Shown: piece by piece, positions 21,608 through 33,609 of the stretch
Numbering within the stretch: the stretch's first letter is position 1
How the letters are laid out: each line of letters begins with the position of its first letter
Origin: Zymoseptoria tritici IPO323
Taxonomy: Eukaryota > Ascomycota > Dothideomycetes > Mycosphaerellales > Mycosphaerellaceae
NCBI RefSeq assembly: GCF_000219625.1
Contig: NC_018200.1
Span: forward strand, 186,001 to 250,000
DNA: 64,000 nucleotides
Reading direction: 5' to 3'
The notes under the pieces: model-generated
Database searches by the model: none
What the model was told of the DNA's origin: nothing
The model's input: only the letters and a program-made list of their open reading frames with translations
Position numbers and translations under genes: made by a program

Positions 21608-23158
21608 ATGGACACCGCCAGCAACGACGATGCCGCAGAACCCGCTTCTCGTCAGATGGAAGCTTTGCTGCACACTTTGAAAGTCAGCAGGCAGCCGCTC
21701 GTGTCTGACGCTTTCGTCGAGCATTTTTATGGCCAGGAGATGGTACCGAAGCAGAACCAGAAATCTGCAAAGTCTGGAACGAGAGAGAGGAGTGTGTTGG
21801 GTGATCAATACAACGAGCACAGTGCTTCGTTGGAGGAGCAGAAGCCGAACCCGGCGGAGTCTGGATCAACAGAGAAGGTGCATGCTGCAATGTCGAGATC
21901 GAGAAAGACGAGTGTGCCGGTTGCTCAACACAATGAGCACAGTACTTCGTTCGAGGAGCAGAAGCCGGAGTCTGGATCAACAGAGAAGGTGCATTCTGCA
22001 ATGTCGATATCGAGAGAGACGAGTGTGCCGGTTGCTCAACACAATGAGCACGGTACTTCGTTCGAGGAGCAGAAGCCGAACCCGGCGGAGTCTGGATCAA
22101 CAGAGAAGAGTGTACCGGGTGCATACAACAATGACACGCAATCTAAAATGTCTTCCCCATTGATCGAATTCTCCACGCCCACCAAAACCGCCGTCGGCGA
22201 GGACGACCTCATTGCCCAACAGGAGACGACTCCCCGACAATCCATTCGCAACGCCGCCCCCTCTACCGAGCTCCACGAAGACTTTTATCGACGCCAACCA
22301 GCTGCTGCTGCTACCTTGCCCTTCGTACCCTCCAAATCCCTCCAAATCTTGTATCCAGACCTATCAGCTACGGTCCTCTCGCCATCTGTCCCCTCCGAAC
22401 TACGCAAGTACTTGCATCAACACCGTCCAGCTGCTGCTGCCCTCTCGCCGTCGGTCCCTTCCGAACGCCTCGAAAACTTGAATCAACACCCACCCTTCTC
22501 TGTACCCTCCCCGCTCCCGAAAAAGACACCAGAAATGTCCGAAGGTGGTGGTGACATCAGCCACCCACCCTTCCAGTACAAAATACCACCATCTCTCACC
22601 ATCAGGCGCAACGACCCACCGCACACCCAGACCACTCCTCGCGTAGAGGAGTCCGGTGGAACCTCCTCGTCAACGAGGGAGGACAACAACGACAATAGTT
22701 CATCATCAACTCACCGCAGTCCTAGGATGCACGAAGGAGGAAAGGAGGAGGGTCTAGAGGAGCACGAGAGCATACTAGAAGAGAAGGAGGAGGCGCAAGG
22801 TCTAGGGCAAGAGAAGAAGATGACGGAGGACAAGGAGGAGCACGAGAGCATACTGGAGGAGAAGGAGGAGGCGCAAGGTCTGGGGCAAGAGAAGAAGATG
22901 ACGGAGGACAAGGAGGAACACGAGAGCATACTGGAGGAGAAGGAGGAGGCGCAAGGTCTGGGACAAGAGAAGAAGATGATGGAGGATGAGGAGGAGATCT
23001 TCTCAAAGACAGCTCCCACTTCGGAGGGTAAGGGACTGCTCTCGAAGGGTTGGGAGACAGGCTGGAACATTCTTCAAGAGTCCGGGAGGCGGACGTATGA
23101 GTCTTCACCCCCAAAAATCGATCCCGACCATGGAATCGATGCAGGAAAAGGGTCGTGA
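21608..23158 (+). CDS. Hypothetical repeat-rich acidic protein, about 516 residues
   Basis: The ATG at 21608 (MDTASNDDAAEPASRQ) is preferred over the upstream in-frame ATG at 21338, because the 90 codons between are not protein-like. Repeats come in two families: Ser/Glu-rich units containing VPVAQHNEHSTSFEEQKP (about 21830-22110), and three exact-length 78-base repeats at 22757-22990 coding EEHESILEEKEEAQ. Between them are Pro/Ser-rich linkers (PAAAALSPSVPSE). The C terminus has a short amphipathic stretch (LLSKGWETGWNILQESGRR). It is likely disordered and partly coiled. Function unknown. Confidence 0.6.
   Translation: MDTASNDDAAEPASRQMEALLHTLKVSRQPLVSDAFVEHFYGQEMVPKQNQKSAKSGTRERSVLGDQYNEHSASLEEQKPNPAESGSTEKVHAAMSRSRKTSVPVAQHNEHSTSFEEQKPESGSTEKVHSAMSISRETSVPVAQHNEHGTSFEEQKPNPAESGSTEKSVPGAYNNDTQSKMSSPLIEFSTPTKTAVGEDDLIAQQETTPRQSIRNAAPSTELHEDFYRRQPAAAATLPFVPSKSLQILYPDLSATVLSPSVPSELRKYLHQHRPAAAALSPSVPSERLENLNQHPPFSVPSPLPKKTPEMSEGGGDISHPPFQYKIPPSLTIRRNDPPHTQTTPRVEESGGTSSSTREDNNDNSSSSTHRSPRMHEGGKEEGLEEHESILEEKEEAQGLGQEKKMTEDKEEHESILEEKEEAQGLGQEKKMTEDKEEHESILEEKEEAQGLGQEKKMMEDEEEIFSKTAPTSEGKGLLSKGWETGWNILQESGRRTYESSPPKIDPDHGIDAGKGS
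22757..22990 (+). repeat. Three tandem 78-bp coding repeats
   Basis: The units start at 22757, 22835 and 22913 and keep the reading frame of the surrounding gene. They differ by only a few bases, suggesting recent expansion. Confidence 0.85.
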
Positions 23159-23159
23159 T

Positions 23160-24985
23160 TTGTATTCGCAGAGTATAGTATGTATTCGCTCGAACTTGAA
23201 TTTCATCTTTCCATTTCGCCTGAAACCTACCACCGCCCCATCATCCTATTCCTTCTCTTTCTGACCGGCACCCAAGGCGGTACAGACATTGAGTACAAGA
23301 CCCAGCGGGAGCAGAGAGCCACGATGATACCCGCTCGTTGTTGTTGTTGTGCGCTTACCGAGGGGGAGAGCCGAGGGAGAAAGAACATGCTGATATTCCC
23401 GGGAGAGAGAGAGAGAGAGATCGATCTTCACCAGAGTCCAGCGTACCCGGTGTCAACATTTATCGATGTCATCGATCGACCAGGCTATCGGCGAAAGCGT
23501 CCACGGTGAAGCAACTCATCGTCGCGATTCTCGAACCTCACAATTTGCCAATCACACCCGACTGGAAGGCCAAGCGGCCCACCGCGATATGGATGACATT
23601 TTTGCCCTTTGGCGCCGTCACTCCTCACCAACGTGGCTCCTAGCCAAAGATCGACAAGAACGAATGCGGCGGCTGGATTTCCCGGCGTGTATGCAATCGA
23701 TGGCAATGTCCACGTATGACGAGTCGTCGCTCTCGGCCGGCAATGAAGTTGGTTGATTCGTAACATCGGGATCAAAGAGCTGCGGCTTTCGGTAGAGAGA
23801 CCTCGACTTCGACCTTCGATCATCAGATTGACACTGGCAACGCTCATCCGAGCCATCTAGGCTCGAGAAAGTGGAAGCACGTCCAGGGGTGTTTCGATCG
23901 TGACCGACTGGCTGCGTTCCCGGTCAAGTGTGCCAGCATGAAAATCCTCCGTGTACGTCGCAATGAGGACCCACCACTGGATTGAAAAAGAAAACAGCGA
24001 GAAGGAGGATGACCTTCTCCACCAAACGCCACGCTGTACAACGATGTGAAGGACTGGTGGTGAAAAAAAAAATGCATGGCATCGGTCCCGAGGGAACTAC
24101 CGACGATTTTCTCCAGCATCTTGCATCTCTTATTAAGCGATTGTATGTATCGCGGGCGGAGAGGCCAGAGGGTGAATGCCTGATCAACGAGAACGGTTGT
24201 TTTATATTAATAGACTCATCACACGTCGCAGGATATTCTCTTCTACATGGTGCATGCAATTCCGTAGCGCAGCGTTCAGTGATGAGGTGCCGGTGGTCGA
24301 AGAGATCCTCCTGCCTTCACCCGCCCAGCTTGCCGGCTTCTTATCGAGAGATCGATCATGTGCGGGTTGGATGTCCGTGCTGCTACTCGTGAGGTGAATC
24401 ATTGAACATCTCTTGCCGTATGGTCGACATATCCTTATTTCTCTCATTCCTTGGTGCTGAACCAGCTGAAATATGGCCGTGTAGGTAACATACTAGCGCA
24501 CCGACGGTATCGCCAAATGGAATATCCTTCAACAGAGCGGTCTTGCGTGCAGTGCTCAAGCCTTGCGGCAAAGAGGGCAAAGGGACCTGCTCTCCCCCGA
24601 GAAATCATTATTCGGAGGATATGTATGCCTGGCAAGGGAGAGACTCACTCCACACACGACAGTCAGGGCCGCGACGATGGACGAGGCTGTATAATGCGTG
24701 TGCCTGGCCGCCGTGTTGCACAGCGCATGACGGGGACTTCTTGGACATGAGCGGGACCAAGGTGCGAGGCAGACTGACTCTACCTCAGAACGGGGAATGT
24801 TCTATCGTCTCGACCGTCTCAGAAGTCAAGGCATTCCACGCCATCCACCGCATATGCGAGACTTCTGAACCCAGCCCAATGCATCGCTTCTTCATCCGCG
24901 GCGGCACGACGGGGAGTCTTGTCAGGGACGAGAAAGCTGGTGGAGATGGTAGCAGGAGTCTAGCATTAGATCCACCGGGAGGAGT
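23160..24985. other. Decayed or non-coding stretch
   Basis: Only short frames on both strands; none has convincing composition or splice support. The sequence may be the upstream remains of the amino-acid permease relic that begins near 24990. Confidence 0.4.
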
Positions 24986-24989
24986 TCCG

Positions 24990-25660
24990 CTCGTTATCAG
25001 CATGCTAACGACTTGCCAGTACATGGGCTCCGCCTTCTTCTTCGGCCTGAACTGCCCAGCCAACGCCACTCAACTCGTCGATGGCTCTAGCCGCTCCCTG
25101 CAAAGTCCAATGACAGCCGCGATTCAAACCGCGGGCTGGAAAGGCGGCATCCACTTGGTATTTCGCAACTCATGTTCCTGCTCGTGTTCTCGCCTTGACT
25201 GATCCGATCCAGATCAACGCCTTCATCTTCATCACCTGCCTCAGCGCCGTCAACAGCTCTAAGAATTGACGACGCTGTATCTGAGCGGTGGCAGTTTTGT
25301 TTCGCTGGCGGACAGGATTGTAGATCGGGTTTCTCGGTGGCCGTCGGGTGGAATTACCAGATTATCTGGGTTGCTGTGCTGGCGAACGAGTACAATGTTA
25401 TTTCGAGCACTTTTGTCTTCTGGAGCGATAAAATGCCGATCTAGAGCTACTTCTTAATCTTCTGGTCGGCATTCTTAGTCTTCTAGCTGCTTAGTGTAGA
25501 AGTGTTCGGAGAGGCGGAGTTCTGGCTTGCCCTGATGAAACTTCTGGGTTGGCGGCATACTTCCTGTTCAGCATCGTCTATGCCTCCGGAGGACTCGAGG
25601 GTCATGAGTTCGCTTTCAGCGGGTTTGGACGGTGGAGTACTAGGACGGATTTCCAGGTCC
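24990..25660 (+). pseudogene. Rearranged amino-acid permease relic (two out-of-order pieces)
   Basis: Piece 1 (about 24990-25255) reads MGSAFFFGLNCPANATQL, an SPMTAAIQTAGWKGGIHL block, then after a retained 55-base intron (GTATTT at 25158 to CAG at 25212) INAFIFITCLSAVNSS. This is the sixth/seventh-helix region of fungal amino-acid permeases (G-L-x-x-P, SP, NA...SAxNS). Piece 2 (about 25258-25650) reads LYLSGGSFVSLADRI, VAVGWNYQIIWVAVL, a helix, VEVFGEAEFWLALMKLLG, then YFLFSIVYASGG, with frame changes and stops. That is the third-to-fifth-helix region, which should precede piece 1. The retained intron argues for a DNA-level copy. It is not functional. Confidence 0.65.
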
Positions 25661-26493
25661 ACTTGGATGTCTGCTCGTCGTCGCTTTGAGTGTTGTGTGC
25701 TTGGGAGATTCTCGAGGGCTGTTGGCTTTCGGTGCAAGCTGGGACGGTGATGAGGTTGCCGGTGAGGTTGAATCTAACGAGGAAGATGTGGCGTGGATTA
25801 CTTCGAGGGGTTGGTCTTCCAAGTCTTCCTGGCTAGATACCCGCGAGCCGCCGCCCGTAGCATAGTCTGTCTAGCCTGTGTCGCTCATTAGTTTCTGTAG
25901 TATTCGCCAGCCGAAAATTGGGTTGAATAGCAAGGAAGGAATGCGTCGCCAGACGACTCACATCTTTCCGGCTGACGACAACAGGCTTGTACTGTTGTGG
26001 CGATGGAAGAGTTGTAGAGTCCACTTTGCCCTTCGGACATGTTCGTAAAATTCTCGACGCAATTCATCCTCATTGACCGGCGATCATTGGTCGGGACGAT
26101 CGATGTATTCAGCATACTTCCCGCCATCGATCTCCGCTCTAGTAGAAACACCTACGGCCATGCAACTAACACTCACCCGTTAGACCCAACCCGATCCCAT
26201 TACTGCTGCCGTCGACCCCACCAACCACTACCGCTCACCTTATCACTGCTATTCACCCAAACACTGCCATTAGCGGCCAGCTCTCGCTTGCATAGCCCAA
26301 ACACCGCCGCGTTGAAGCCTCCACGATCCTCAGAAAGAATTTCGCATCTTCACCGCAACCCAGCCACTCTTGATGTTGTTCTTTTCGTTCATGGGGACCT
26401 TCTCCTGGTCCTTACAAGGTGTCTTTGCGGCGCTGCCTCCGTGCATGTCATCCTTCTGCACAGCTTTCTCGGCAGAACGAGGGTGTTTGTTGT

Positions 26494-27442
26494 TCAGGTG
26501 GTGGATGAGCTCGTCGAATGCGGCGAAATGCTGTCGAGCAGCAGGCAAAAGTTGACTCGATGACGAAAGGTAGCAGCACGGAAGCGGATGAAGGAGGCGA
26601 TGAGATCGCGGAAATCTGGCGGCCAGAGCGGTAGTAGAGGCAGTACGATGGCGCTTGAGATGTCAGTCTCCTCCATTGTGAGCACGACTGCGAGCACATA
26701 GCTGGGAACGACGGCGGGAAGAGTCGTCTCCGGACAGGCTGGAGGCTCTTGACTTGCACATGTTGCAGAGTTTTGCGGTAATGTCGAAAGACGCCATGGT
26801 CGCGCTTCTTCCGAATGCGCTGTGATGCGTGGTAACTCGAGTGCACGACGGCAGGTGAGGTCTGCGAGAAAGTTGAAGTCAAAGTTAATGGATCTGCCCG
26901 AGGCTCTTCCTCTCTCCACTTCGGCCATCCCGCACGTCTCGCTGGTATCATGTCCAACATCGACATCTTCCTCCTGCTCGTCCGAGTATTCCTCCTCACC
27001 TTGCTTCGCCTTTCAAATCGACTGCACAGCACAACCGATGTCTGCAGGCGTGAAAGACTTCTTGCTCGTCGTTGTTGTCCGATCACCTCTCCTGGCGTGC
27101 GCCGCCTTCTCGATAGCCACCCGCCATGTCTCAAATGGCACGTCCCTCAAGCAAAGCCTCCTCCGCTCGTTGTAGTCCGATGAGGAATCTCTCGCTCTTG
27201 AACATGTCTCCAAAATGCGCAGACAGCACGTCCATGTGCAGACTCTACCTTCCCGCCGCCAACGCCTGTCGCTTCTGCGACGTGTTCACCGTCCTCGTTT
27301 GGTCGCGACGTCCGAGCGCGGCGCGAATGGCGGCCATCTCATTCCTCCTCCGCGTGCCGAAATCGAAGTTCTGGGCGAACCGTTCGAGAAGCGCTCGATC
27401 TCCTTCGCGTGGCTCGGGAATAGACGCACGGGTCTTCCTCAT
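26494..27442 (-). pseudogene. Hypothetical gene, probably broken
   Basis: The minus strand has a 65-codon opening (MRKTRASIPEPREGDRALL) at 27442-27245. A second frame from about 27213 down to 26494 carries natural-looking sequence: LCLRDVPFETWRVAIEKAA, an acidic patch EEYSDEQEEDVDVGHD, then a helical part ending near 26494. The second frame is interrupted once by TGA near 27013. The two could be exons, but I could not find a convincing intron. No family recognised. The alternative is two unrelated fragments. Confidence 0.35.
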
Positions 27443-29336
27443 GGTGAGGTCTGAGAGGAGAGGGATTAATCAGGTTGGAACTTTGGGGTGAGTAGGAACA
27501 GAAGAGAATTGGAAGTGAAGGTTGGTAGTATTGCCAAAATCTGGTATACTTGAGTCTCACCAGTGCGAGCTTTGCACGGTCGAGGGATCAGGGTGGAGCG
27601 GAAGGTGGAAAGAAGCGGAAGCGGGGGTGCGGTGCGGGCCGGGGCGTTTACAGTTGCCGAATCCAGGGAGTAAAGCTCCCCGCTTTCGGCTTCTCGCTCA
27701 CTACTACAACCATCCTCGACTCTTTACCCAAGTCACCAGCGCCGCCACCATCTGCACGCGCTCTGAGCAGAGACCACCAGAGAGCATCCTGCGAATATCT
27801 CAACGTCTGAGGTACAACAATCCGCCATCACTACCGTCCGCAAGCGCTCAGCCGCCGAGAAACACCGATCGAACCGTCTTCCCTCCGCTTTCCCTCGCCA
27901 CCAAGCTCGCTACCTTGTCGGGTGAAGAATCAGGTGGAGGGAGAGCGAAGGGATATGTGACCTGACTTCTTGGATGAGTTCCATGTGCTGAGCGGAGTCT
28001 TGCCGAACCAAAAAGAGCTGGAGAAAGAGCGGAGGTCGAGCTGTTATGCTTCTTGGTGCAGTCTCCAGGTACAAGGTGGGATCTTCTTGACGAGATCAGA
28101 GAGTAATGGAGAGGTCGAGGGCGAGCAGAAAGGAGAAAGGGTGACGAGAACAGATCGGGTAATCGACTTGTGCTGAACGGACTCGCGCTGCGCCGTCTGG
28201 CGGACAAGCTAAAGATAAGCTTCCGGTCAAGCCTGAGGCGCGAGCATGAACTTCAGCCATCTTGCGGACAAGCCGACGACTGCACTTCTTGGCTGAGTCC
28301 CAGGTACAGTGTGGAGCATCTCGGAGCCAGCGGGATGAAGAAAGATGGTGGGAAGATCTCCGATCGATCCAAGACGTCACTGAATGCTACTACGACGCCA
28401 TGGGCATGGCGCTGTCTTATGCAGAGGCGACTTCTCGTGGAAACGAAGTGGAAGGGCAACAGGGATTGAATACAGATTTGAGGAGGGAGAAACGGATGAA
28501 TCGGTGGAACGCAACAGTGTGGAAGATATTATGGGAGACTTTTGAGAAGACTTTTAAAAGACATCATGGAAGACATCTTCTTTACGATTCCAAGACCTAT
28601 CCGAAGAACCCTGGCCGAAGTGTCACACATCCTCCGTAACAACTTCCTGAAACTTGCTGACATCCCACGCTATGCTTGTAGAAATGGGCCTACAACAACA
28701 GGCTCCTCCTGCAGAATAACGACACTGGCACAGATCTGACTGCAGCGGCTACACATGCTGTAAACCATGGAGGTCCTTCAGAATCAATGTCGAAGCAAAA
28801 CAAAGCACCTTTAGCGATAGGAGAATCCCGCGGAGCACCGCCCGACCTAATATAGACGTCAAATATACCCAGTGGCCTCGGACATTCCTGTAACTTGCAG
28901 GCACATTCAGTTCCGTCGACGGCTTAACGAGTGCAGCTCGACAGACTTGACACTGGCCAACTGGCCTCGGTGGCTCTCCCCAACGCATGATGGCCCTTCT
29001 CGGCTACTTGGCCGCCCAGACGATGGTGGAATCCCCTACCACATCGAACTCACCCCTGGTTCATACCGGGCTCCACAACAACAAAAACTGAACCATAGCG
29101 GCCAAAAGCACGACAAAACTGTGGCCAGCGAGGGTTTGCAAGTCATTCTGTTGTTGCTACGGACCTGGCTTCCACAGCTAAGATTGGGAGTCACTCATTT
29201 TCAATGCTGTACAAGGTCTCCGACTTGATCCAGGAGCGGCATCTCCACGAACGGCTCCAGCAGCTACAGCACGCATGAGCCGCCTACATTACATCACTCT
29301 CCAGCATACAGCTTCATTGACTTCGTTCCGTCTGCT
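27443..29336. other. No supported gene
   Basis: Both strands hold frames under 150 codons with compositions typical of chance. Two 30-40 base blocks around 28050 and 28295 resemble each other loosely (both contain ccaggtaca), but I cannot build anything on this. Confidence 0.4.
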
Positions 29337-29906
29337 CTACCCCGACTCAGACTGATTTCCGAGGACGACTTGAAGAAGCTCCGCCGACACCGCACACTCG
29401 TATACCAGAGCTACGCAAGGGGAACTTCGAGGCCGTTTGCTATCCCAGATACACAGGAATCGCCACAGATCTCCGACATGTCCTGCCAACTCTCGGTCAG
29501 GGATCCAGCACCCGCCCAGAAATTTCTTCCGATAAGAATGATAATGGTGAACAATCAGAGGCAACGTAGATCCTGTCCGGAGGAGCGGTGGAGATGGTGT
29601 GCATGTCTTCGATGCTGGCGCTGCCACCGGTTGTGTTGGTGTGGGTGTCTGGGGGGTTGGCTGACCGGGTGGCGCGAGTCGGGCAAAAACGGTATTTTCC
29701 GAGGAAGAACCGGCGTCTACGATGAGAATGTCAGGACTGATAGGTGAGGCAGACGACCATGAGACACCTACAGCAGTCGGGATCTTGCGAACCTGGCCCG
29801 TGTTGACCTTGCTCTTGGAAGCCTTCTTTGCGGCGGCGGCGGCGGCGATTTTCTTCGCAGCTGGTGCCCTCTTAGCGGTGGCATGCCCCAACGTTACGAA
29901 GGCCAC
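29337..29906 (-). CDS. Low-confidence hypothetical protein, 189 residues
   Basis: The frame begins MAFVTLGHATAKRAPAAKK and has an Ala/Lys-rich basic head, then a Pro/Thr-rich linker (PPGQPTPQTPTPTQP). The last third looks less natural. It could be the end of a broken gene. No motif recognised. Confidence 0.25.
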   Translation of the reverse strand: MAFVTLGHATAKRAPAAKKIAAAAAAKKASKSKVNTGQVRKIPTAVGVSWSSASPISPDILIVDAGSSSENTVFARLAPPGQPTPQTPTPTQPVAAPASKTCTPSPPLLRTGSTLPLIVHHYHSYRKKFLGGCWIPDRELAGHVGDLWRFLCIWDSKRPRSSPCVALVYECAVSAELLQVVLGNQSESG

Positions 29907-29909
29907 TGT

Positions 29910-31448
29910 CTCTCTGCTTCAGAGGGATATGGACATGGCCAAGCACGGCAATGACGCGGACAAGATGGCGGCACTGAAAAAAGCCCATCAAGGATATGCA
30001 TTGATTGAGGATGAAGCTCAGTGACGCGGTTCTGGCCGTGTCCTCGAAAACCGCAGCGGGTCGTGGTACATCAATGCTTCTCATTTCCCTCAAGTTGTGA
30101 AGTTATCAACGTCCAACGTGCAAAACTCTGTTGATCAAAGGGCAGACATACATGGAGGTGCAGGCGTTCTGTCGGGTCGAGAATGGCGCAAACGACATGC
30201 AAAAGCAAGGAACCCATCGCCAATATGGTCACAAACCTCATCGTTCTTTACCCTCGGCCCATTTCAATCGCATCATCGATCAACCCATCGTTCATCAATC
30301 CATCACGAATCACTCAAACCTCCACATAACTCCGTCACAAAACGCACCTTCTTTTCCCTGTTGCGAACGGAATACAGCCCGATAATATCGGACAGCGTAG
30401 TGTTGTTGTTGCAGTTGCAGGTCCTCGAAATAATTGTAGGCAGGGCTACTTCTGGCGCAGGCGAGTCGCTAAGCCATGATGGTAGCATGGTGCGTGGGAC
30501 CGTCTTGTTCGGATTGGCGGTCCTGACGGACGATCCGATCCGATCGGAGCCATGGCATTTTGGCCAGACCCGTCAGCAAACGGTACTCCGCTAGCGTACA
30601 TGTCAAAGCCTGCCCTGCATGATGCAAACTGCAAGGGAACCGGAAGTCCTGCAGGTGTAAGCGTATTGATGCCTTAGGCTCATGAACCAATGTTCGTCAT
30701 CGGGGATTTCATCGACGTCTCCGCATTCAATGAGGACCGTCAAAGGTATGTCTTCACTTTCCAAATCGGAGGAGGAACGCGGGATCGTGATTTTGCATGG
30801 TCCCGAGGGATTGGACCGATGCAGCACCATGATCGATTAGAACGAAGTTTACCAGCGCGTCGGAGGTTGAACGCCAGCATGGCACGACCGCACGATCGGA
30901 TTCTTGGAACGCCCCACTGGTTTGACGGGTCGATCCGCGGACGACTGGCATCTCGCTGTAACCTGAGCCTCGGGCCAACTAACGAGATTTGGATTCATCA
31001 TTCATGTGGGGTAGTCTGATCTCAAACTTCCACCGCCGCGTCAAACGCCAACGTAAAATTCCCCAATCAGGAGATATTGCTCTGGGTTGACTTTGGACTA
31101 CCAAAACCATATGTGGACCTCGCCTTTCGAGATACTCCGTAGGCATTGGAGGAGACCATCAGGCGACACCTTGAGATTGCAATGGGAGGAAACTTCCCAG
31201 TGAGGAACTGTGATCGTTTGCATCCCGCTTTCAAACGGGGTATAGTTGCCCTCCAAGGAGAGCTTCCATGGCCATCACGGGAAGGGAGTGGCTATGATGC
31301 CGGATGTTGTCGTTGAGGGGCTGGGATCCTCATTATTCTCGCGTGCCGTTCATGATTCCGATGCAACACGATGCAACAATCTTCAAGTCAGTCCAATTGA
31401 CATCAACCGCAACCACAACATCATTACAATCAGGCTGGTCCGCTGAGA
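29910..31448. other. No supported gene
   Basis: Short overlapping frames on both strands only. A minus-strand piece around 30560-30830 has some protein-like runs (DEIPDDEHWF, LTCTLAEYRLLTGLAKM), but no frame joins them. It may be gene debris. Confidence 0.35.
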
Positions 31449-32156
31449 ATGAGCTTCTCTTCCAGATCAGCCGGGTTCTATAACCTCCACGAGGATGAAG
31501 CTCTGGACGCCGCGTTCAACTTCCACACCACACCACACCCTCCTTCCTCCGATCTTCCCCCTCTGGACGATGAATGGTGGACAACCATCCCACAGAACAA
31601 CGACTCCTCCAAAGCAACTCCCACGCAGCATATCGCGAAAGCCAACCCTTCCGACTGGCCCTCAACCCCGCACCCTGTTTCCTTCGATTTTCTACCCCCT
31701 CTGGACGATGAGTGGTGGACGACCATCCCACAGAACAACGACGTACCCAATCCATCTACCGACCTTCCGAAGTTGCCATCAACCCCGGCCCAACAAACAA
31801 GCGCTTGGGCCAAAAACAACCCTCCAGCCCTTCCACGAACTCCCTCCAAGCCTACTGCGCCTGTGCTATGGCCCGTCAGCCCGAGACTTCGCTTGCCCTC
31901 CAACGCAACTCCCACACGGCCGACCGCGACAGCCAATCTTCCCACTCATCACCCGCCGACATCACCCTCACCCCACCTGGACCGAGAAACCGATAAGAAG
32001 CATCGATTTCGCGTCCACACCCCGGCCATGATGGAGGCTGTATGTGGGAGGAAGAAAGATAGGTCGGGACGCATTCAGAAGAGTGATGGTGGAAGAAAGG
32101 GCAAGAGCAGTGGGAAGGGCAAGATTGAAGGCCGGAACAAAAAGAAAGATCTTTGA
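31449..32156 (+). CDS. Hypothetical 235-residue protein with duplicated Trp-rich motif
   Basis: The frame starts MSFSSRSAGFYNLHEDEAL. The motif LPPLDDEWWTTIPQNND occurs twice, at about residues 36-52 and 83-99, separated by Ser/Pro/Thr-rich sequence. The identical, spaced, hydrophobic-acidic motif in a disordered context looks like a repeated short linear binding motif. The C-terminal 50 residues are strongly basic (Lys/Gly/Arg), suggesting nucleic-acid or nuclear targeting. Family unknown. Confidence 0.55.
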   Translation: MSFSSRSAGFYNLHEDEALDAAFNFHTTPHPPSSDLPPLDDEWWTTIPQNNDSSKATPTQHIAKANPSDWPSTPHPVSFDFLPPLDDEWWTTIPQNNDVPNPSTDLPKLPSTPAQQTSAWAKNNPPALPRTPSKPTAPVLWPVSPRLRLPSNATPTRPTATANLPTHHPPTSPSPHLDRETDKKHRFRVHTPAMMEAVCGRKKDRSGRIQKSDGGRKGKSSGKGKIEGRNKKKDL

Positions 32157-32996
32157 ATGGGCACAGGAGGTTTGACAAAAAGATCTGTATCCCGACAGTG
32201 ATGGGGAGTGTGTATGTGAAGGTGGGGGAAGAGTCGATCGAGATTGGGAGGGATTGATAAATGGAGACGAGGTGGAGCAGGTTTCTATGAGGACAAGAAG
32301 ATTGGATGGCATCCCATGGTATACAGGATGGGAAGGAGGGTAGCAGAGGAGAGAGATCGAAAAGCAGGTGACATGACAATGCATTCCTTGGGCATGCCGT
32401 GTTCTTCGTTTGGTCAAAGTGGTATGAAAGACCGACATAAAGTTGATGTAGTAGTATGTTGTAGGTAGAAAAGAAGAGACAAGAACGTGTGAAGTTCTCA
32501 AGTACACTGCCATCTCCTATTCGCGCAACCACTTCATCAACTACTGTCCTATCTTCAAGACACCGCAACAACCAGGTCTCCCTCCACTCCCTCTATACAA
32601 GAGAGGAGCGATTGAACAAGCCTATTAAACCGCGTGAATTCACATCCAGTCAAGCCCGCGGATCCCGCCCCTTCCGCTCTGCGGGATACCGGATGCTGCT
32701 GTGCTAGCAGAGGGCAGGGTAGCTTTTGGATATGCCGAGGTGGGTGCGTGCAATCCGGATCCACTCTTTGAATGCGATCCGGCCTGCTGATTGGCTCGGT
32801 CAGCAACATAAATACATCCAACGAACTGGCGGGCTGCTCTTTGGCCAAGCCAAGGTTAGTTTCGAGCTCTACAACTACCCCACCAACGAAACATGCGAGG
32901 TATCTTCACGCACAGATCTCTCAACACTTCAAGTTCTTTTCTTCCGCATCCGTGGCCTATCAAGATCCGCTCTCTCCTTCCACCAAACCCGCAAGG

Positions 32997-33294
32997 AAAG
33001 AGATGAAACCAGAGACGGAAGAGAAGAATGACGTGGGCGACGGGACGATGCAGCGCCTAGCACGGCCGGATACATACGCGAACGACGCGTGAGATGGCCA
33101 GAGTGAGCAATTGTACGGATGGGGACAGCTTCGAGCATGTGGGAAAAAGAGATGAAACCAGAGATGGAAGAGAAGCATGACGTGGGCTACGGGACGATGC
33201 AGCGCCTAGCATGGCCGGATACATACGCGAACGACGCCTGAGATGGCCAGAGTGAGCAATTGTACGGATGGGGAGAGCTTCGAGCGTGTGGGAA
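32997..33294 (+). repeat. 149-bp tandem duplication
   Basis: Copy 1 (32997-33145) and copy 2 (33146-33294) both start aaagagatgaaacc and end near cgtgtggg/catgtggg. They differ at about ten positions, mostly transitions. No gene lies across it. Confidence 0.9.
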
Positions 33295-33609
33295 ATTGCA
33301 GGCTCCCGACCACTTGATGACATTGCCTAGATGAGATGGGCAAAGCGCGCTCGATCGAGAGAGAAATGAGCGTGATTTCGTGCGGGCCCCGAATGGGCAA
33401 TACGACGTCCTTTGGGGAAAGTGGTCCTCGCCCTGGGATGATGCGGACGAACAGAGCTATAAAGATGGCCATGTGCCCTTTTCCCAGCACCACAGCAACC
33501 TCCAGCTCCGACCACTCATCTATTGCCGATCATCATACCAGCACCATCACATCAGTGACCATTCCGCTCCACAGCGTCAAACCTCTACCGCCTACATTCG
33601 CAACCGGCT

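Noticed and set aside
30560..30830. Possible BTB-domain remnant on the minus strand
   Set aside because: Only a few residues fit, spread over different frames.
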